From the NCBI GenBank assembly GCA_023846275.1, contig JAIUJO010000229.1, forward strand, positions 372,030 through 436,029: a DNA stretch of 64,000 bases, read 5' to 3'. This document shows, in pieces, positions 22,787-35,099 of this stretch. Source of the DNA: Vanilla planifolia (Eukaryota > Streptophyta > Magnoliopsida > Asparagales > Orchidaceae). Each line of letters opens with the position of its first letter. The first letter of the stretch is position 1. A program made the position numbers and the translations under genes. The notes under the pieces are model-generated. The model did not search any database. It was given only the letters and a program-made list of their open reading frames with translations, and was not told where the DNA came from.

Positions 22787-25780
22787 GAAATAACCAAGGC
22801 CTTATCGGTTGTGTTTGTGTGATTGGAGACAACTTGGTAGAGCTATTAAAGCACTCTCAATTTGCATAGAATCTAAAAAATACAAAAGTTGTAGACATTG
22901 AAATAATATTTGGTTTAAATTGATGCGATAATCTGAGGTCATAAAAACATCATTATAAGATCAAACAATTAATTAATTTCTATAAAGTTTCAAAAAAGGA
23001 TTGGAATTCATTAGTGTATCATATTCCACTTAAATAGAATGAATCAATTTCTTTTCAAAGTAGATAAATCATAACACATTCTTGGAAGGAAATGTACTAA
23101 CAAGCTAATAGGCTTAAATAGCTAGTAATCGTATTCATTTGAGGTTCTAAATTCATAACAAATTCCAAAATTTTGTAAAGCTTGAATTAAGCTTGACAAG
23201 AAGAGGTGTTCATATATTATATTGTGATCATAAGGAAAGTCTTCCAACTAATGCCTCCATAATCAAATGCATGGAATGTGTTCACACGATCATTATGGCT
23301 AACTTGGTTTTGTTCTTATGGAACTTGCTAAACATTTGGGCTAAAAATAATGAACTAAAATCATTAAAAACCACTTAATTTTTTCATATATCTTTTATTT
23401 TAGCTTAAGATAAAAATTTTGATAAACTACTTTGGTTGACATAATTAATGTCAAGTTAATCATATTCTAGGAAAAGGGAATGAACCTATTTTGGATGGCT
23501 CACTTCTTAGTAGGGTAATCAATGTCTGTATAATCTCTTAATTTTAACAAATGATAACTATTCTTCTTATATCTAAGGTCATGATTTTTTTGTATAAAAG
23601 ACAGCCAATTCCAATATATTCCCATCAAACTTGAACTTGATAATAGCAAAGATAGAAAAAAAAAGATTCATAAAATTTTAAGTACTTTTGCCAATGTAAA
23701 TTGATTACATAATATGTTACTGTTACAAAAAGTTTTTTGGTAGTAGTAATACAATAGAAAATTTGTGAATTAAGAAGCTACCTATGAAATTTACTGATAT
23801 TCTTTAGGAATAAGATATGCAAAGAATGAGAATAACTAATGTAATTATTCTTGAATTTTAATTACAAAACATGTTTCCACATCCTTCTCATCTAGTACTC
23901 CTTGATTCAATGGCCAGCACATCCTCGAAATCAACCTTATGTAAAGTCTTGTTCAATGGCACCAATTAAGTATGATGGACATAACTAGACAATACATTAG
24001 ACTCTCTATTTATTTGGAATCATTAAAGACTTTCTTTGGATTCTTTGCTCCTTTGTAATGGCTTTCAATTGTACTAATTTGTTCATTAATGACTAAACAA
24101 ATACAGTGGTACTAATCATTTATTTCAACATGTATGACTATAGAGTTCATCACAGTATTGAATTATATCTTACATCGTAGCAATACAATCCTAGCTAGGT
24201 AGGCTACCCAATGTATACCTTTTAGATTGGTCCAAAACATTTTAATAATGCATCAACACTCAGCTTGGATTGCTCCAATTGGGAACAATTTCTTACAACG
24301 TGCATTATGAATTCTTAATCAGCCTAGTATAACATTTTCTATCAAGATCATCATCTTCTATGCACATTTCTTGATGCTGATAATTCATATCTATCTTTTG
24401 TGCTTCCTATTCATGCCAAGGTGATTTTGATACTACCACTCATTACAAAGGATTAGACAAATATATTGGCTATAATTAGTTTTACTTACATCATACAGTC
24501 ACAAAATCAATCAATGTAGTATATGATATCATACTTTAATGTTAGATTGTCCTCAACTAAATGTGTGGCATAGCATAGGCCATTTGGATTTCTCTAAAAT
24601 TTCTTTGATTCCTATCAAACTATTTACTTACAACAATATACTAATTCATTAATCAAACTTATCCATTGATGCACATTGTCTTAGTTTTTGCAATTCAGTT
24701 CTTCAATTAGCTTGGTTTATCACTTCATCAAATTTTTAACAAAATGTTTGTCAATATGGTTCTCATCATACAATATGATAGTTACTTTGACAAAGACCTA
24801 CTGTTGCACTCTTTTATGTGCTATACAATTTCAATGCATAACTTATGTGACATTAATCATGCACACTATGGTTACCTTTATGCATTGGACTCATTGGAAC
24901 CAATGGACTGAATTAGTTATACTAATACTTCATTGAGACACTCCAAATAATAAAATGGTAACTTGTTAGCATATGAACCACAACAATTAGAAGCCTTGAT
25001 AAAAATAATAATTCATTTTAAGTAATAAATTATAACTAATGTGACTTCCTTATGTAGTAATGGTGGAAAAGTAAATTTAATGATTTTAGGATATGTCAAC
25101 TACTTATAAGAAATATAAACAGATTTGTATAACTTATGATCAATTTCATCATATGCTTGTGAAATTACATATCATCATGTAATTATTCAAAATTTTGAAA
25201 ACCTAAATTCTTCATTTTCTTATTGCCACACAAATAAATCCATGTATTGCATTCTTAAGGAAGCTATTGGGTTCATTTATATCATCAACATAGCTTAAAA
25301 AAACTATATAAGATTTTGATATTTATATTCATATCATGTCAAACATCATATGTAATAAAATTAGACATTATTTCCTCTTTGAAGGGAAAATTATAGAATT
25401 ATTTTTGCTTTAGAATTATCCAACAGGTTATAGTTGACGCTTTAAAAAAATTATTTAGTTATGATCTTACATTTAAAAAACTTTAGTAATGTTGTGACAT
25501 AGTAGTGTTTTGCACATATCACAGAGGTTCTGTTGGATACTAGTCCTACATGGACATAGAGTCATTCCATGTTTGGCATCCCAACTTTTAGTTAATCTCT
25601 GATATCATTCCTATTATGATGTCCAATTACAATTGACCCTTGTTTATTACACTTTTTAATTTTCCTTTTATCCATTTTTTAAGTTATTTGCATTTATAGT
25701 TTTTCAATTATTTGGAGATTGTTTGGTAGCTTTTTAGGTACTTCTAATGTTAAATGTTATATAGTATATCCTTATAGTAG
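22787..25780. other. Unassigned A+T-rich DNA
   Basis: About 3 kb of moderately A+T-rich sequence. Open frames of 61 codons (23,193-23,378) and 82 codons (24,688-24,936) on the plus strand have no domain I recognise. The base texture, less extreme than the 37-54 kb region, suggests old transposon debris, but I could not match it to LINE or copia motifs in either strand. Confidence 0.45.
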
Positions 25781-25789
25781 TATGATAAC

Positions 25790-26110
25790 TCTGTTAGCAA
25801 AAATCATTTTTTAAAATGACTTTAAAAAGGCTTAAAATTGAGCATTGGATTTCTTTTTAGTTTTCTCACTGTCGTCATTCACCTGTACTAGTACTGGTGT
25901 TTATTCATGTGCCCTACTAGACCCGCCTTGACTCTTCAAACTCACTGATCTGCTCAACACATACCGGCCAATGTTGATTTATAGTCCTTGAAATTTCTTG
26001 ACCGATCAACACATGTCGACTTGTTAGCTCGTGCTGACCAGCATATTAGACTTGAGGTGTAATTGTGTCTCTCTACTTGTGTTGCATTGATTCCATAAGC
26101 GACCTCCTTG
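25790..26110 (-). repeat. Dispersed GC-elevated repeat, copy B (minus strand)
   Basis: Read on the minus strand, this block contains acaagtcgacatgtgttgat, then gtgaatgacgacagtgagaa, then an aaa-rich run. That matches the order of words in copies A (18,120-18,480) and C (48,890-49,400). An open frame on the minus strand here (26,024-26,296) is not a known domain. The exact ends cannot be fixed. Confidence 0.45.
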
Positions 26111-28820
26111 CCACTCACTAGATCGACACTCAAACTGCATATGCCAATTTAGAAGCTTCTGATGCCAAATTAACTTCACTTCATTTCTAAGAATATTTTT
26201 GGTTGAATTCAAATTATTATTTTTATAATTTGTGATGAATTTTGGAATTCTAAAAATGTACTTTAGAATTAAAAAATATCTTCCACATTTTTCCAATAAT
26301 ATCCTTTCATATTCTAGCCTAACAAATTATCATTATGGCATTAAGATATCAATAAATAGTGAAATTCACTATATTGTAAGTAATATAATTTGACTAAAAT
26401 AACAAAGTGATACCATTAAGCTAGTTTAATAGAAGCATGTTGTGTATATTCAACATAGTAGCGTGATTTTAAAGGTAACCTAAAAAAGAGAGTGAAAGGC
26501 TAAAAAAATAGAGAACCTAAGATATTATCTAGTATGAGCAAGAAGTTAAAATCTCAAAGAATGATCTTAATCATTTAATTTCAACTTTTGTGAAATTAAT
26601 CATTTAATTCAAATTTCTAGTCTATCTTAATGAATATGTGATTTTCTTATTTAGTATTTTAAAAACTCCACTTGTGCAGCTCAGCATTTCACCACTAACT
26701 TCACTATTTTTGATGTTTGTTGTTAAAACCACTTTTTCTTTTGGTTAACATCCCTCATGTTAATGATCAATGCATGTCCTAAACTTCTGGAAAAAGTTTT
26801 ACTTGTCCAGCAATACTATGAACTTTGATTGTAATCCTATAGCACTTTTGGGCAGGACTTTATGTGGATATGTTCCATGAACATAAAACTTTTTCATTTA
26901 TCGATTGAAAAAAAAGGTTTTAGCATATCATTTTACAATAACTTTAATTTAAAGAATGGTTCGTTGTAAGAACTTTGCATAATTTTTAATTTATCATTAA
27001 ATTAACAACTTCTAATCTTTTATAATTGTTTTTAGCAACTCGAATTTCTAAAAAGTATTTGAAATAACATTACAAAATAAAAAAAAAATCATACTTTAAA
27101 GTATAATGCTACAACATTTATTTATTTTTATGTTCTTTTGCTTTTATATTTCATGGTTTGTTTGCTTTTTTTTTCTTTATGATCAAAAATTAAAAAGTTT
27201 TTTCAAACACAATTGTTTTTGACTATTTGGTCTCTATAAGAAGATAGAATGTTCGACGAATGTTTGAAAAGAAATATTTTACATCGCATGCAAAAAACAT
27301 TGATCATCATGAAATGATATATGGTAAACTTAAGAAAATATGAATCGTTAGCACATGATGATTATTTAAAGATTTTTTTCACTAGTGAATTACATGAAAA
27401 AAAGAATTACTATGATAATGTTCTTTAGAACTTGATTCAATTTTCAATTATTTGATATTAGAAAATAGGTTGCTCAAAAATTAAAATTTTGATTTTATAA
27501 TAAAATTTTTTTCTATTGTTTGAATTTTATGAATTGTATTGCTTGAACAAAATATTTTAGTTTATACATCATATATGCATATGCATGCATCAACACAAAC
27601 TCTTGTTAACATTGATATTGGCAAATTTTATACATGAAAATGCCTTATCATCATGGACCAATGTATGCTTTACATATGTAACATCAAAGGTAACACAAAA
27701 TTATTTCTATAGACAAAGTTAAATTTTATTACATTACTCTTTGAGAAAATCCATTTGTTCAGTTCCATGTAAATATGCCCGGATTCATAGGGGACATTGT
27801 TTTAGATGTGAACTTAAAATACATCAAACTCATCACACAGACTACTTTTAACGAATACGACATTTTTTGGAGTCATAAATACAAAGCTTTAGGAAATCAT
27901 GCAAGTCTCTCAATATTATAAGCTACTACAGAGGCTAAAAATAACTTTGTTTGATTCAAAATGACATACCCAAATTCTCATTAAGATTAGCATCTTGAAC
28001 CATTTTATTTGGGAACTAGATAATATTGCCTCATTGAGTAATAAACATTTAAACTTAACAAAACACTATAAGATTTTAAGATCTTAATTAATAAGAATAA
28101 GAATTTTTCAACATAAACAAATTATTCAATTAATTTTAATTCACAAGGAATTAAGCCACACCAAATTGATAAGGGTGAATCCATTGTGAATCAAAATAGG
28201 TTGGATAAGGATTTTCATTGAACTAGAATTCTAAATCCTTAAATATATATGCTGTGTATTCTTTTTCAACTGCTAGTAATCTTGATTCACATGTATTTAA
28301 CCCAATCTTTAATTTTTAAATCTCAACGAATTGTTGTACCAAGATTTGCTATGGAATTCAAAACATGTAAGAACTAGTGTATCTTCTCGTGACAAGTTGC
28401 TTTGTAAGAAGACTAGATTATTATCCATTTTGTAGTACAAAATTTGTTAAATTTTGATGCACCCAATTATTTCGTAGTTAAAGAATAACTACTTAATATT
28501 GCATATCCAAAATAATCTTTTTTTATGATTCTATTAAATACGAGAGCGACAATTGTAAATAACCAAAACTCGAATGATCAATGGCTGTGATGGACAGCCA
28601 GTGATAGTATCGATGAATAATCTTTATTGCCAGCTAAAGCAGAGTCATTGGGACACCTGGAGGTGAGTTCCTACACTCCACCATATTTTTGTTATACTAA
28701 GCTAGAAAGTCTGTGTTGTAAGTTTAGAGGGCCTCACCTCCCTCAACCATTCATTTGTTGAGGTTTTTTTGCTAAGTAGCTGACCTTTCACTAGTTCACA
28801 TCAACGAAAGTGAATCTTCA
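26110..28820. other. Unassigned A+T-rich DNA upstream of LINE 3
   Basis: No gene recognised. A small more G+C-rich patch at about 28,560-28,800 holds ggaggtgag near 28,658 and its inverse ctcacctcc near 28,734. This could be the 5' UTR of LINE 3 or a fragment of another element. Confidence 0.4.
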
Positions 28821-28829
28821 ATGGTCAAC

Positions 28830-29290
28830 CAAAGATTTTTTTCAATGAAGAAGATATTGAAAAACTTGACACACCATTCAGACTTGAATTAATGAGAAAA
28901 TGTATACAAATTTTTTCAAAATATGGATAGTAGCATTTAAGCAAATAAAAATTTTCAGTGATTGAAAGGTATCCTTTCAGGATAATTGACATGTACAAAT
29001 TACATTTGATAGATTATTTGAGATGTTAACTTCAACAAGCATGGAACATCAATGACTTTGAGAAAATAATATTTAAGTAGCATCATGAATTTCACGTATG
29101 TTGTTTGAATCGACATTACCTCTAATTTAGGTTTGATTTAAGTCTTTCAATGAGGTAGCTCTATACTCATTAGCTTTGGTAGTAAAAAATCCTATAAAAA
29201 TGACTATCTATTATAAACCTTACCTGAATAAGCATAAAAAAGACGTGTCTTGAAGTGGATCAAGTGAAGGAATTATCTAGTTGAATTTAG
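28830..29290 (+). pseudogene. LINE-3 ORF1 remnant (DUF4283)
   Basis: The domain begins at 28,841 with FNEEDIEKLDTPFRLELMRK, matching the FxxEDIxxLxxPFxxALVGKF opening of plant DUF4283, and continues with SVIERYPFRIIDMYKLHLI near 28,950, matching the GxFxIxxLDxxHxLI strand. Near its end, at 29,243-29,275, TCLEVDQVKEL matches the ARVCVEIDLxKxLP terminus. Spacing from start to end, about 430 bp, is right for the domain. Stops interrupt the middle. No zinc knuckle could be read downstream. Confidence 0.72.
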
Positions 29291-29969
29291 ATAACAAAAA
29301 ATTTAAAAACTAAAATAGATTATGGCAATAAATTAAATATGATAACTTTGTTATTAAATCAACTTCTATAGCCAAGGTCACACCTTTCTTCAATGTAAAA
29401 AAATAAAATGTCACCAAATATGCAAGAAAAAATATGTATCGACAAATGTGAATGAATAAAATCTCACGAAGCGATAATTTATGAATTGGGAAACATTCTA
29501 AATGAATAGTCACTGCATTCTGACATTTTCATTTTAGATAGGGATGTGTTTTTAAAAGCTATTGAGGCACTATGGAATTTTTCCATAGTAAGGAAGGAGT
29601 ATAAATAGTCACAAATGTTTTAGCTAATATAGTTAGTAGTATAATTAGCACATTCTTAGGGAAAACCAAGTTTCCAAATGAATTAACATGGAACAACATA
29701 AATTTTTTAACCAAGTTAGTAACAATTAGATTTCTTATAAGAAAAACCCAAAAGTATAATGAACAACTATGGTTAGTTTTTGATTTATTAGCATCTTATG
29801 ATAAAGCATACCAACTAAATGACTTAATATCACTTTATGATTCTAGTAATGATTAGCTTAAATGAATAGCCTCTCAAAGAGAAATATTAGAAATTGTTAA
29901 AGAGGTAGCTTAGTTTGAGTAAGATTCATAAAAGTGCCTGCTTTTCTTAAATTTCATAACAAATGACTT

Positions 29970-30680
29970 TTATTGGATCACATCCTAGCTTGTAATATTA
30001 GAGGTACAACAAATAAGAGCTATGAAAGATAATTTATGCTTCCACTGAAAACAAAAGTAATTTTTATTGCTTTCATGGAGCCTATGATTGACAATAGCTA
30101 ATTGCACATTCTATCTAAGGGATTAGAATTTGAGCACTACATTGGGAACAAATCCAATGAGATTTAGGTATTATGAATTAAAAGCATCCATTGTCAAACA
30201 AAAAAATGAGGTTGAGCAGTAAATTCACTTGCACATTGATAATCCATGGAGACAAAATGGTGCTTATAATACTTATGTATATGTTGAATTCAAGTGGTAA
30301 GTGAAGAATATTTTGGTACATGGTGGCTCAAATTATTGAGGAAATTAAAGCTCCATGGATAGAAATAGTATACTTTAATGCAATAGCTACACTTGATTAA
30401 TACAAGAGTGCATCCAATCTTAGGGAGGAAATAATGAATGAATTCATTGTCTACATTAGTCAATGCTACAAAGAGAACTCTCATTAACTGGGAATTTATT
30501 TACATGGACAGGGAATGAAATGGAAAATAGTTCTATAAAAGGCTGCATTGATCATTCGATAATCATGCTTAGATTGATCTATTCTCAGCAATAGTAATGC
30601 AAATTTTTTGTAGAATTGGATCAACTTATTCACATTTAATTCAGTCTACAAAGGATCATACTTCACTGTTAAAGAAGATA
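29970..30680 (+). pseudogene. LINE-3 endonuclease remnant
   Basis: ILACNIRGTTNKS at 29,982-30,020 is the opening ILxWNxRGxxNxx of the L1 endonuclease, with the usual W as C. FIAFMEPMIDNS near 30,068 matches the IxALxEPxI word carrying the catalytic glutamate, which is preserved. Late in the domain, LTGNLFTWTGNEMENSS (30,484-30,534) is the LxGxxFTWxxN motif, followed after a frame change by a CIDHSII word in the place of LDRxLV. The GDFN aspartate-asparagine box reads VYFNAI near 30,370, so the active site is damaged. Spacing is normal for the domain. Confidence 0.75.
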
Positions 30681-30729
30681 AAGTTTCAAAATCTATGAGT
30701 TAAGTATCTAACATTCATCCAAAATAAAG

Positions 30730-31530
30730 AAAATATTAGTGAAATTCTATTATATTAAAATAATCAATAATTTTCTCACTTCCAAATTCGCCTTCATTAT
30801 TTCTTCTAATGGCTACTAAATTATGACCAAGATCCTTTTCTAATTTTGTAACCAAGATATGAATTGTCCACAAGATTTACTTTATTTTGTAAGAGAGGTA
30901 TATATGTATACCAACAATAGTCATCTAACACAAGTTGTCCATATTTCATATGTTCTATACTCATGTGTTGTATAAGTTCAAAAACTTTATTTAAGAATGT
31001 TTAAAGGATGTACATAATTGGCTACAAAAGAAAATTTAGTTAAACATTATATTAAGTTATATTTAATTATTTCTCTTAAGATGTGTGTGTGTGCTAGCAT
31101 GGTAAAGTCTTCTACCATAAATTAAAATCACTAACATATGGCACAAATATTCTATTTAAAAACTATTTGCTTTTTTCAAATCATGTAAATAAGTGGTATT
31201 ACTTCTAGTTATATTAACTAATAGATTTGCATCTTTACTAATTTTATATTTTATGAAATAAAACCAAATACTAAGTTGTTATCACATAATTCACTCATAT
31301 TTTGGAAATTATACTTTAACCTTTAAACTAATAAACATTAGTAATAAAAATGTAAAATTTCCTATAGTACTTATTCCTTTGATATATTTCTTTGAGTTCT
31401 CACTAAGTACTACTTTCCCTTCAACATAGGCTTCTTATTAGGTTAATAAATTATTGTTTCAGTCATGTATCTCAAGCATCAAATTTCCAAGAATCACGTC
31501 TTACTCATCCTTCAGAAGAAAATGTTCTTA
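30730..31530 (-). pseudogene. Copia protease to integrase fossil (minus strand)
   Basis: Downstream in the minus reading: protease-region phrases at about 31,520-31,340, a GAG-pre-integrase word (LW...H type) near 31,110, and integrase core phrases at about 30,970-30,740, including LVLDDYCWYTYIPLL and NNEGEFGSEKIIDYF. These correspond to the catalytic-core segments of copia integrase. Broken throughout. Confidence 0.68.
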
Positions 31531-31899
31531 TAATAAACAAATTATTTAGACTTATGAAGCCAAACATTTTTATGTCAAGTATATTTTTGAGTTGATGAAC
31601 TACAGTTTTCCATAACTACCAAGAAACTTTAGGAAGTTTAGATTAAATATGAGCTTTAATATAACCTACATGTGTTGCATGGTCGGTTTGCATGCTATAA
31701 TGACATGTAAAATTGTTATTGTAACCTTGCAAAATATTGGCATTTCCTTCATCCCATTGAACATGAAATATTCTAGTATTTGAAACAAAAATATTTCTAC
31801 TAATAAGATTTTAATTTAATAACAAACAAGTATATTTCAAGGATTTAAGATCATTAATTCTTTAACTAAGGATGCTTTCCCTTAGTATTTTATTCTAAT

Positions 31900-33200
31900 C
31901 CATCATTAGCCTTTTCCATGTAAAACAAAAAAGTGTTAGCCTTATTTCTAATATTTTCACAGAAACTTAAATAATCACTATGATTTTCTTTTAGTTTTTA
32001 TATTCCTTTCATAAAGTTTCATATTATTACACACAAATAATTGTTAAGGAAATCCTTCATTATAGCAACTTACCTCTACTTCACTTCATGATGTTCCCAT
32101 TTCTCCTTCATCCTCCTGAGCCATCATCAAAAATAGCTCTTCATTATTCTCTTCCTCTTCACTTGTATTAGTCTCCTCAAATTCACTTCAAGCTGTTCAA
32201 TGCTTTCTTCTTCTACTTCTTGGTCTTCGTCATTGCATTCTTCTCTTTTTAATTTTATTCTAACTCCATAGGACATGTTGGTTCGATATATCTTAGCTTG
32301 GCAGACTTCTTGGCAAAAGATCTCTTTTCTTCTCACTGTGTTTTTGGACCTTTATTTCGTATATCTTCTTGTAACACAAAAAATTTTAGAAAAACCATCG
32401 AAAATTAGAGCTATGCTATCTTCATCTATGGTCTCCTCTTCTAAGGTATTTTCCTCTTTTTTAGTTGTATTGTTTACTCTTTTTTCATTAATTTGTTTTT
32501 CTAAATCAAGTGTTTCTCTTCGTTTCTCCTTTCCATCTCTAGTTTAGTAATAATGAGCTCACTTGTAAAGTTGTCCAATGTTAGAGTAGAAATGTTTGTA
32601 GTAATCTTGAAGGTTGTGGTAAAAGGTTGATAGTGTTTTGCCAAAATTTTAAGGTTCTTTTTTTACATGTTCATTCATAGATGTTGTCTTTTCCAAACTA
32701 ACAAGTCCATTGATAATGTTAATAAATCAAATAAGCATTCTTTCAATAGATTCATTAGAAAGCATTTTCAACTACTCTTAATCATATGTCTTCATATCAA
32801 TTTTAATTACTTAAACAAAAAGATGTATCTTTTTAAGTTACTATTAACTTGAGACAAATTTCAAAAGTAATTTCTAAACTCATAATTCTATTAGCCTTAA
32901 CAATTTTCAAAGCATAAATTGAAATATTTATATCTTTATCATTTAATTAAATTCTTTGTTTTTTGTTTGCATCATTTTTTTAAATTTTCTTGGTTGTAAG
33001 ACACCCTATGAACTTTTTTAAGTGTGCATCTCCTTACTTGCTAAATTCAAGTTAATGGTAGTCTTAATATTTCAATGGAGAATATAATTACCACAAAAAA
33101 TTGGAGCTTACTAAAGAATTCTATTAGGTCATCCTTGGCTTTGATGAGTCAAGTCTTAAATACTTAGTATTTTATTTTAGTAGATTTGTTTAGTATAAAA
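31900..33200 (-). pseudogene. Copia gag fossil (minus strand)
   Basis: The part encoding the capsid-like gag of the minus-strand copia fossil. Recognisable are the central helix region around 32,850-32,560 and the acidic and lysine-rich tail around 32,340-32,000, which includes TSEEEENNEE. This tail is characteristic of SIRE/Maximus gags. Two overlapping open frames on opposite strands here (32,127-32,336 and 32,275-32,547) are by-products of this decayed sequence, not genes. Confidence 0.65.
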
Positions 33201-33249
33201 CAGGTTCACATGTAAATAATAAGCTATGTTCTTTTGAAGATGTTGAGCT

Positions 33250-33600
33250 AGTGATATTTAAGGTACCTTTGAGTGTTCAACAAGCTGCAAGGATTAAATA
33301 TATGTTCATCAAATTTAAAAAGGTTTTTTATTATAGAGTATTAACTTATTGATTTTATGAGTCTCATTTCATTTTAATTTCAAATCACTTTCAAGTATCA
33401 AATTGTTCAATCATTCATTGATTTAGCAAACCAATAAGATTTTATTTTTTAATCCAATAATATTTTTCTTGGTTAAATCTTATCTATGTCAAATTTCATG
33501 TTAGTTAGTTAGTTAAACTTTAATTAAATTTAAAAAATTTAATTATGTTAAATTTGTCATAATTTAAATTATAAACAAAATTGCTATATCTTAACTTGTG
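33250..33600. other. Unassigned spacer between two copia fossils
   Basis: A+T-rich sequence with attagttagttagtt-like runs. It may contain the decayed 5' end of the minus-strand copia element, but no LTR pattern is legible. Confidence 0.35.
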
Positions 33601-35099
33601 CCCAAGCTCAAAGCTCTTAGGTCAGGCCAGCCCGAGGGGAAACTCGCAATCCTTAAATCAAGAAATAGTTAGAACTAAATTAGTTCAAGGTCATTTTGGT
33701 TGACTATGAGTTACTGAACTGGATGGGTTTTGGCATTGGATTGAGTTGGCAATCCCTTGAACCAAGTATATAAGTGGAGAAATTGAAAGCAAACCTCAAT
33801 TATGTTTGAATGTTAATCCCATATGAAAGCTTATATATTCTAAATACTATTCCATCCCAACAGCTTGGGAGAAAATCCCTCGTGCCAGTCTGTATCAAAA
33901 ATCACATAGTGGAGCTCACCTCTACTTCATTAATTAGTGATTATAGATTTTGTCAATGTTATATGAATTATCCACACATCTAATTGCCATAGCTTCATCC
34001 TGACTTATTCAATATCTAAAACTCTTTTCGTCTTATCCTTGAATCGTGTGGACCTTAATTGCCCTATTTGAATCTTATTGTTGAAATCTACTTTAAGTTT
34101 ATCTATGTTGAGTCAAATGATCCAGATCTTACATGACATGATTGGATGGCCTAGATCAAATCTGTTTCGATCAAATCGTCCATAACTCATCGACTTATTC
34201 ACCACTAGATTTGATGGTCTGCATCACCTTCAATCAGATCCAATGGCCATAGCTGATGTCGTCTAATGGCTAATTATTTAGCTCAAACATTAGCCATTTT
34301 GGAAAAATATTTTAACATATTTGGAAAATCTTTTTAATCTGTTTGATTACAGCTTTTCATATAACATTTCCACCCTAAATATCAACAATAACAAAAAGTT
34401 TTCTATAAATACCTAAGAAGTGTAAATGAAATAACTAATGAATATAAATCAATTTTTGAGATCTTAACAAAATACTGATCAATATTCTATAGATGTAAAT
34501 TCTACTGGTAGTAACAACGGCCTCTCCTTCTTAAATCATCAAATTTTTCTAGTTAAGCCTTGCTCATTTAAACTTTTAAATTCCTATTTCTCTTTTGAAA
34601 TTTAAGCTCGTTGTTTTTTGTTTTGTTAATCAACAAATATCGGAAGCTATATAAATTTATCACAGTATTTACATTTTGTTGTATTTTTCCTATTGGTTCA
34701 GGGGAGCCAACATTTGCAAAAGCTCGAGTTTAATTTGACCTCGTAAAAATCAACTTTGGATTAAGTTCACAAAAACATGAGTTATATTTGAACTAGTAAA
34801 AGCTAATAGGTTGGATGTGAACCAAAAAGAACTTTAAGTTGTAGTCATTTTTTAGTAGTGTTTTCCTTGACCTCCATTATGGGTGGATGTAGGATTAATT
34901 TCAACATAACTACTACAAAATTATGGTGTCTTATTATAATTTTTATCTTTATTTCTCTTTATCATAGTAAAGATAATATAAATATTTATAATCCAATTTT
35001 TTTATAGTTAGAAAATTATTTTTGAGAAATAAATATATTTAGAAAAAGCAAAAATTATTTTTAAGTCCATAATTCACCCCCTCTTATGAGATTGACACA
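33600..35099 (+). mobile_element. Decayed Ty1-copia LTR A (SIRE-type)
   Basis: The right end has aattcaccccctcttatgag followed by a gacaca end near 35,099, the same terminal pattern as the young LTR at 21.45-22.78 kb. From about 34,080 rightward it matches the LTR at 56.6-57.9 kb word for word over about 800 bp: ttttctataaatacc / ttttctatataactc, gaaataactaatgaatat / gaaataactaataatcac, atttttgagatcttaacaaa / atatttgagatctcaacaaa, gttaatcaacaaatat, and aaagctaataggttggatg. A weak primer-site-like tcagaagcatg follows near 35,117, but no gag follows. The left boundary is uncertain (33,600-33,850). Old, judging by CpG loss. Confidence 0.65.

Larger units (their letters stand above)
28820..30700 (+). 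mobile_element. L1-type LINE 3 (ORF1 and endonuclease only)
   Basis: A plus-strand L1 fossil keeping the DUF4283 ORF1 (about 28,830-29,290) and the endonuclease (about 29,970-30,680) but no RT. It stops where a minus-strand copia fossil begins at about 30,720, so the 3' part was lost or displaced by that insertion. Its ORF1 reading differs from that of LINE 2 and fits the ARVCVEIDL type of DUF4283, so the two elements are probably different subfamilies. Many stops and frame changes are present. Confidence 0.78.
30720..33250 (-). mobile_element. Ty1-copia (SIRE-type) fossil, minus strand
   Basis: A broken copia element read right to left. Parts recognised on the minus strand are gag (about 33,200-31,900, with its lysine/glutamate-rich tail near 32,340-32,100), the protease region (about 31,520-31,340), the GAG-pre-integrase segment (near 31,110) and the integrase core (about 30,970-30,740). 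Gag shows the LxLDxxxxELxxxLEMERR type of phrase found in SIRE gags. No LTR of its own orientation was identified. The breaks are many, and with CpG almost gone it looks old. Its left end abuts LINE 3, and its right end lies a few hundred bases from a plus-strand LTR. Confidence 0.72.

Noticed and set aside
24000-25000. Possible copia RNase H or pol on the plus strand
   Set aside because: I tried matching the usual copia pol words on both strands and found none that held over more than a few residues.
28650-28745. Inverted ggaggtgag / ctcacctcc pair
   Set aside because: Only nine bases on each side with about 67 bp between; too short to call a MITE or hairpin of note.
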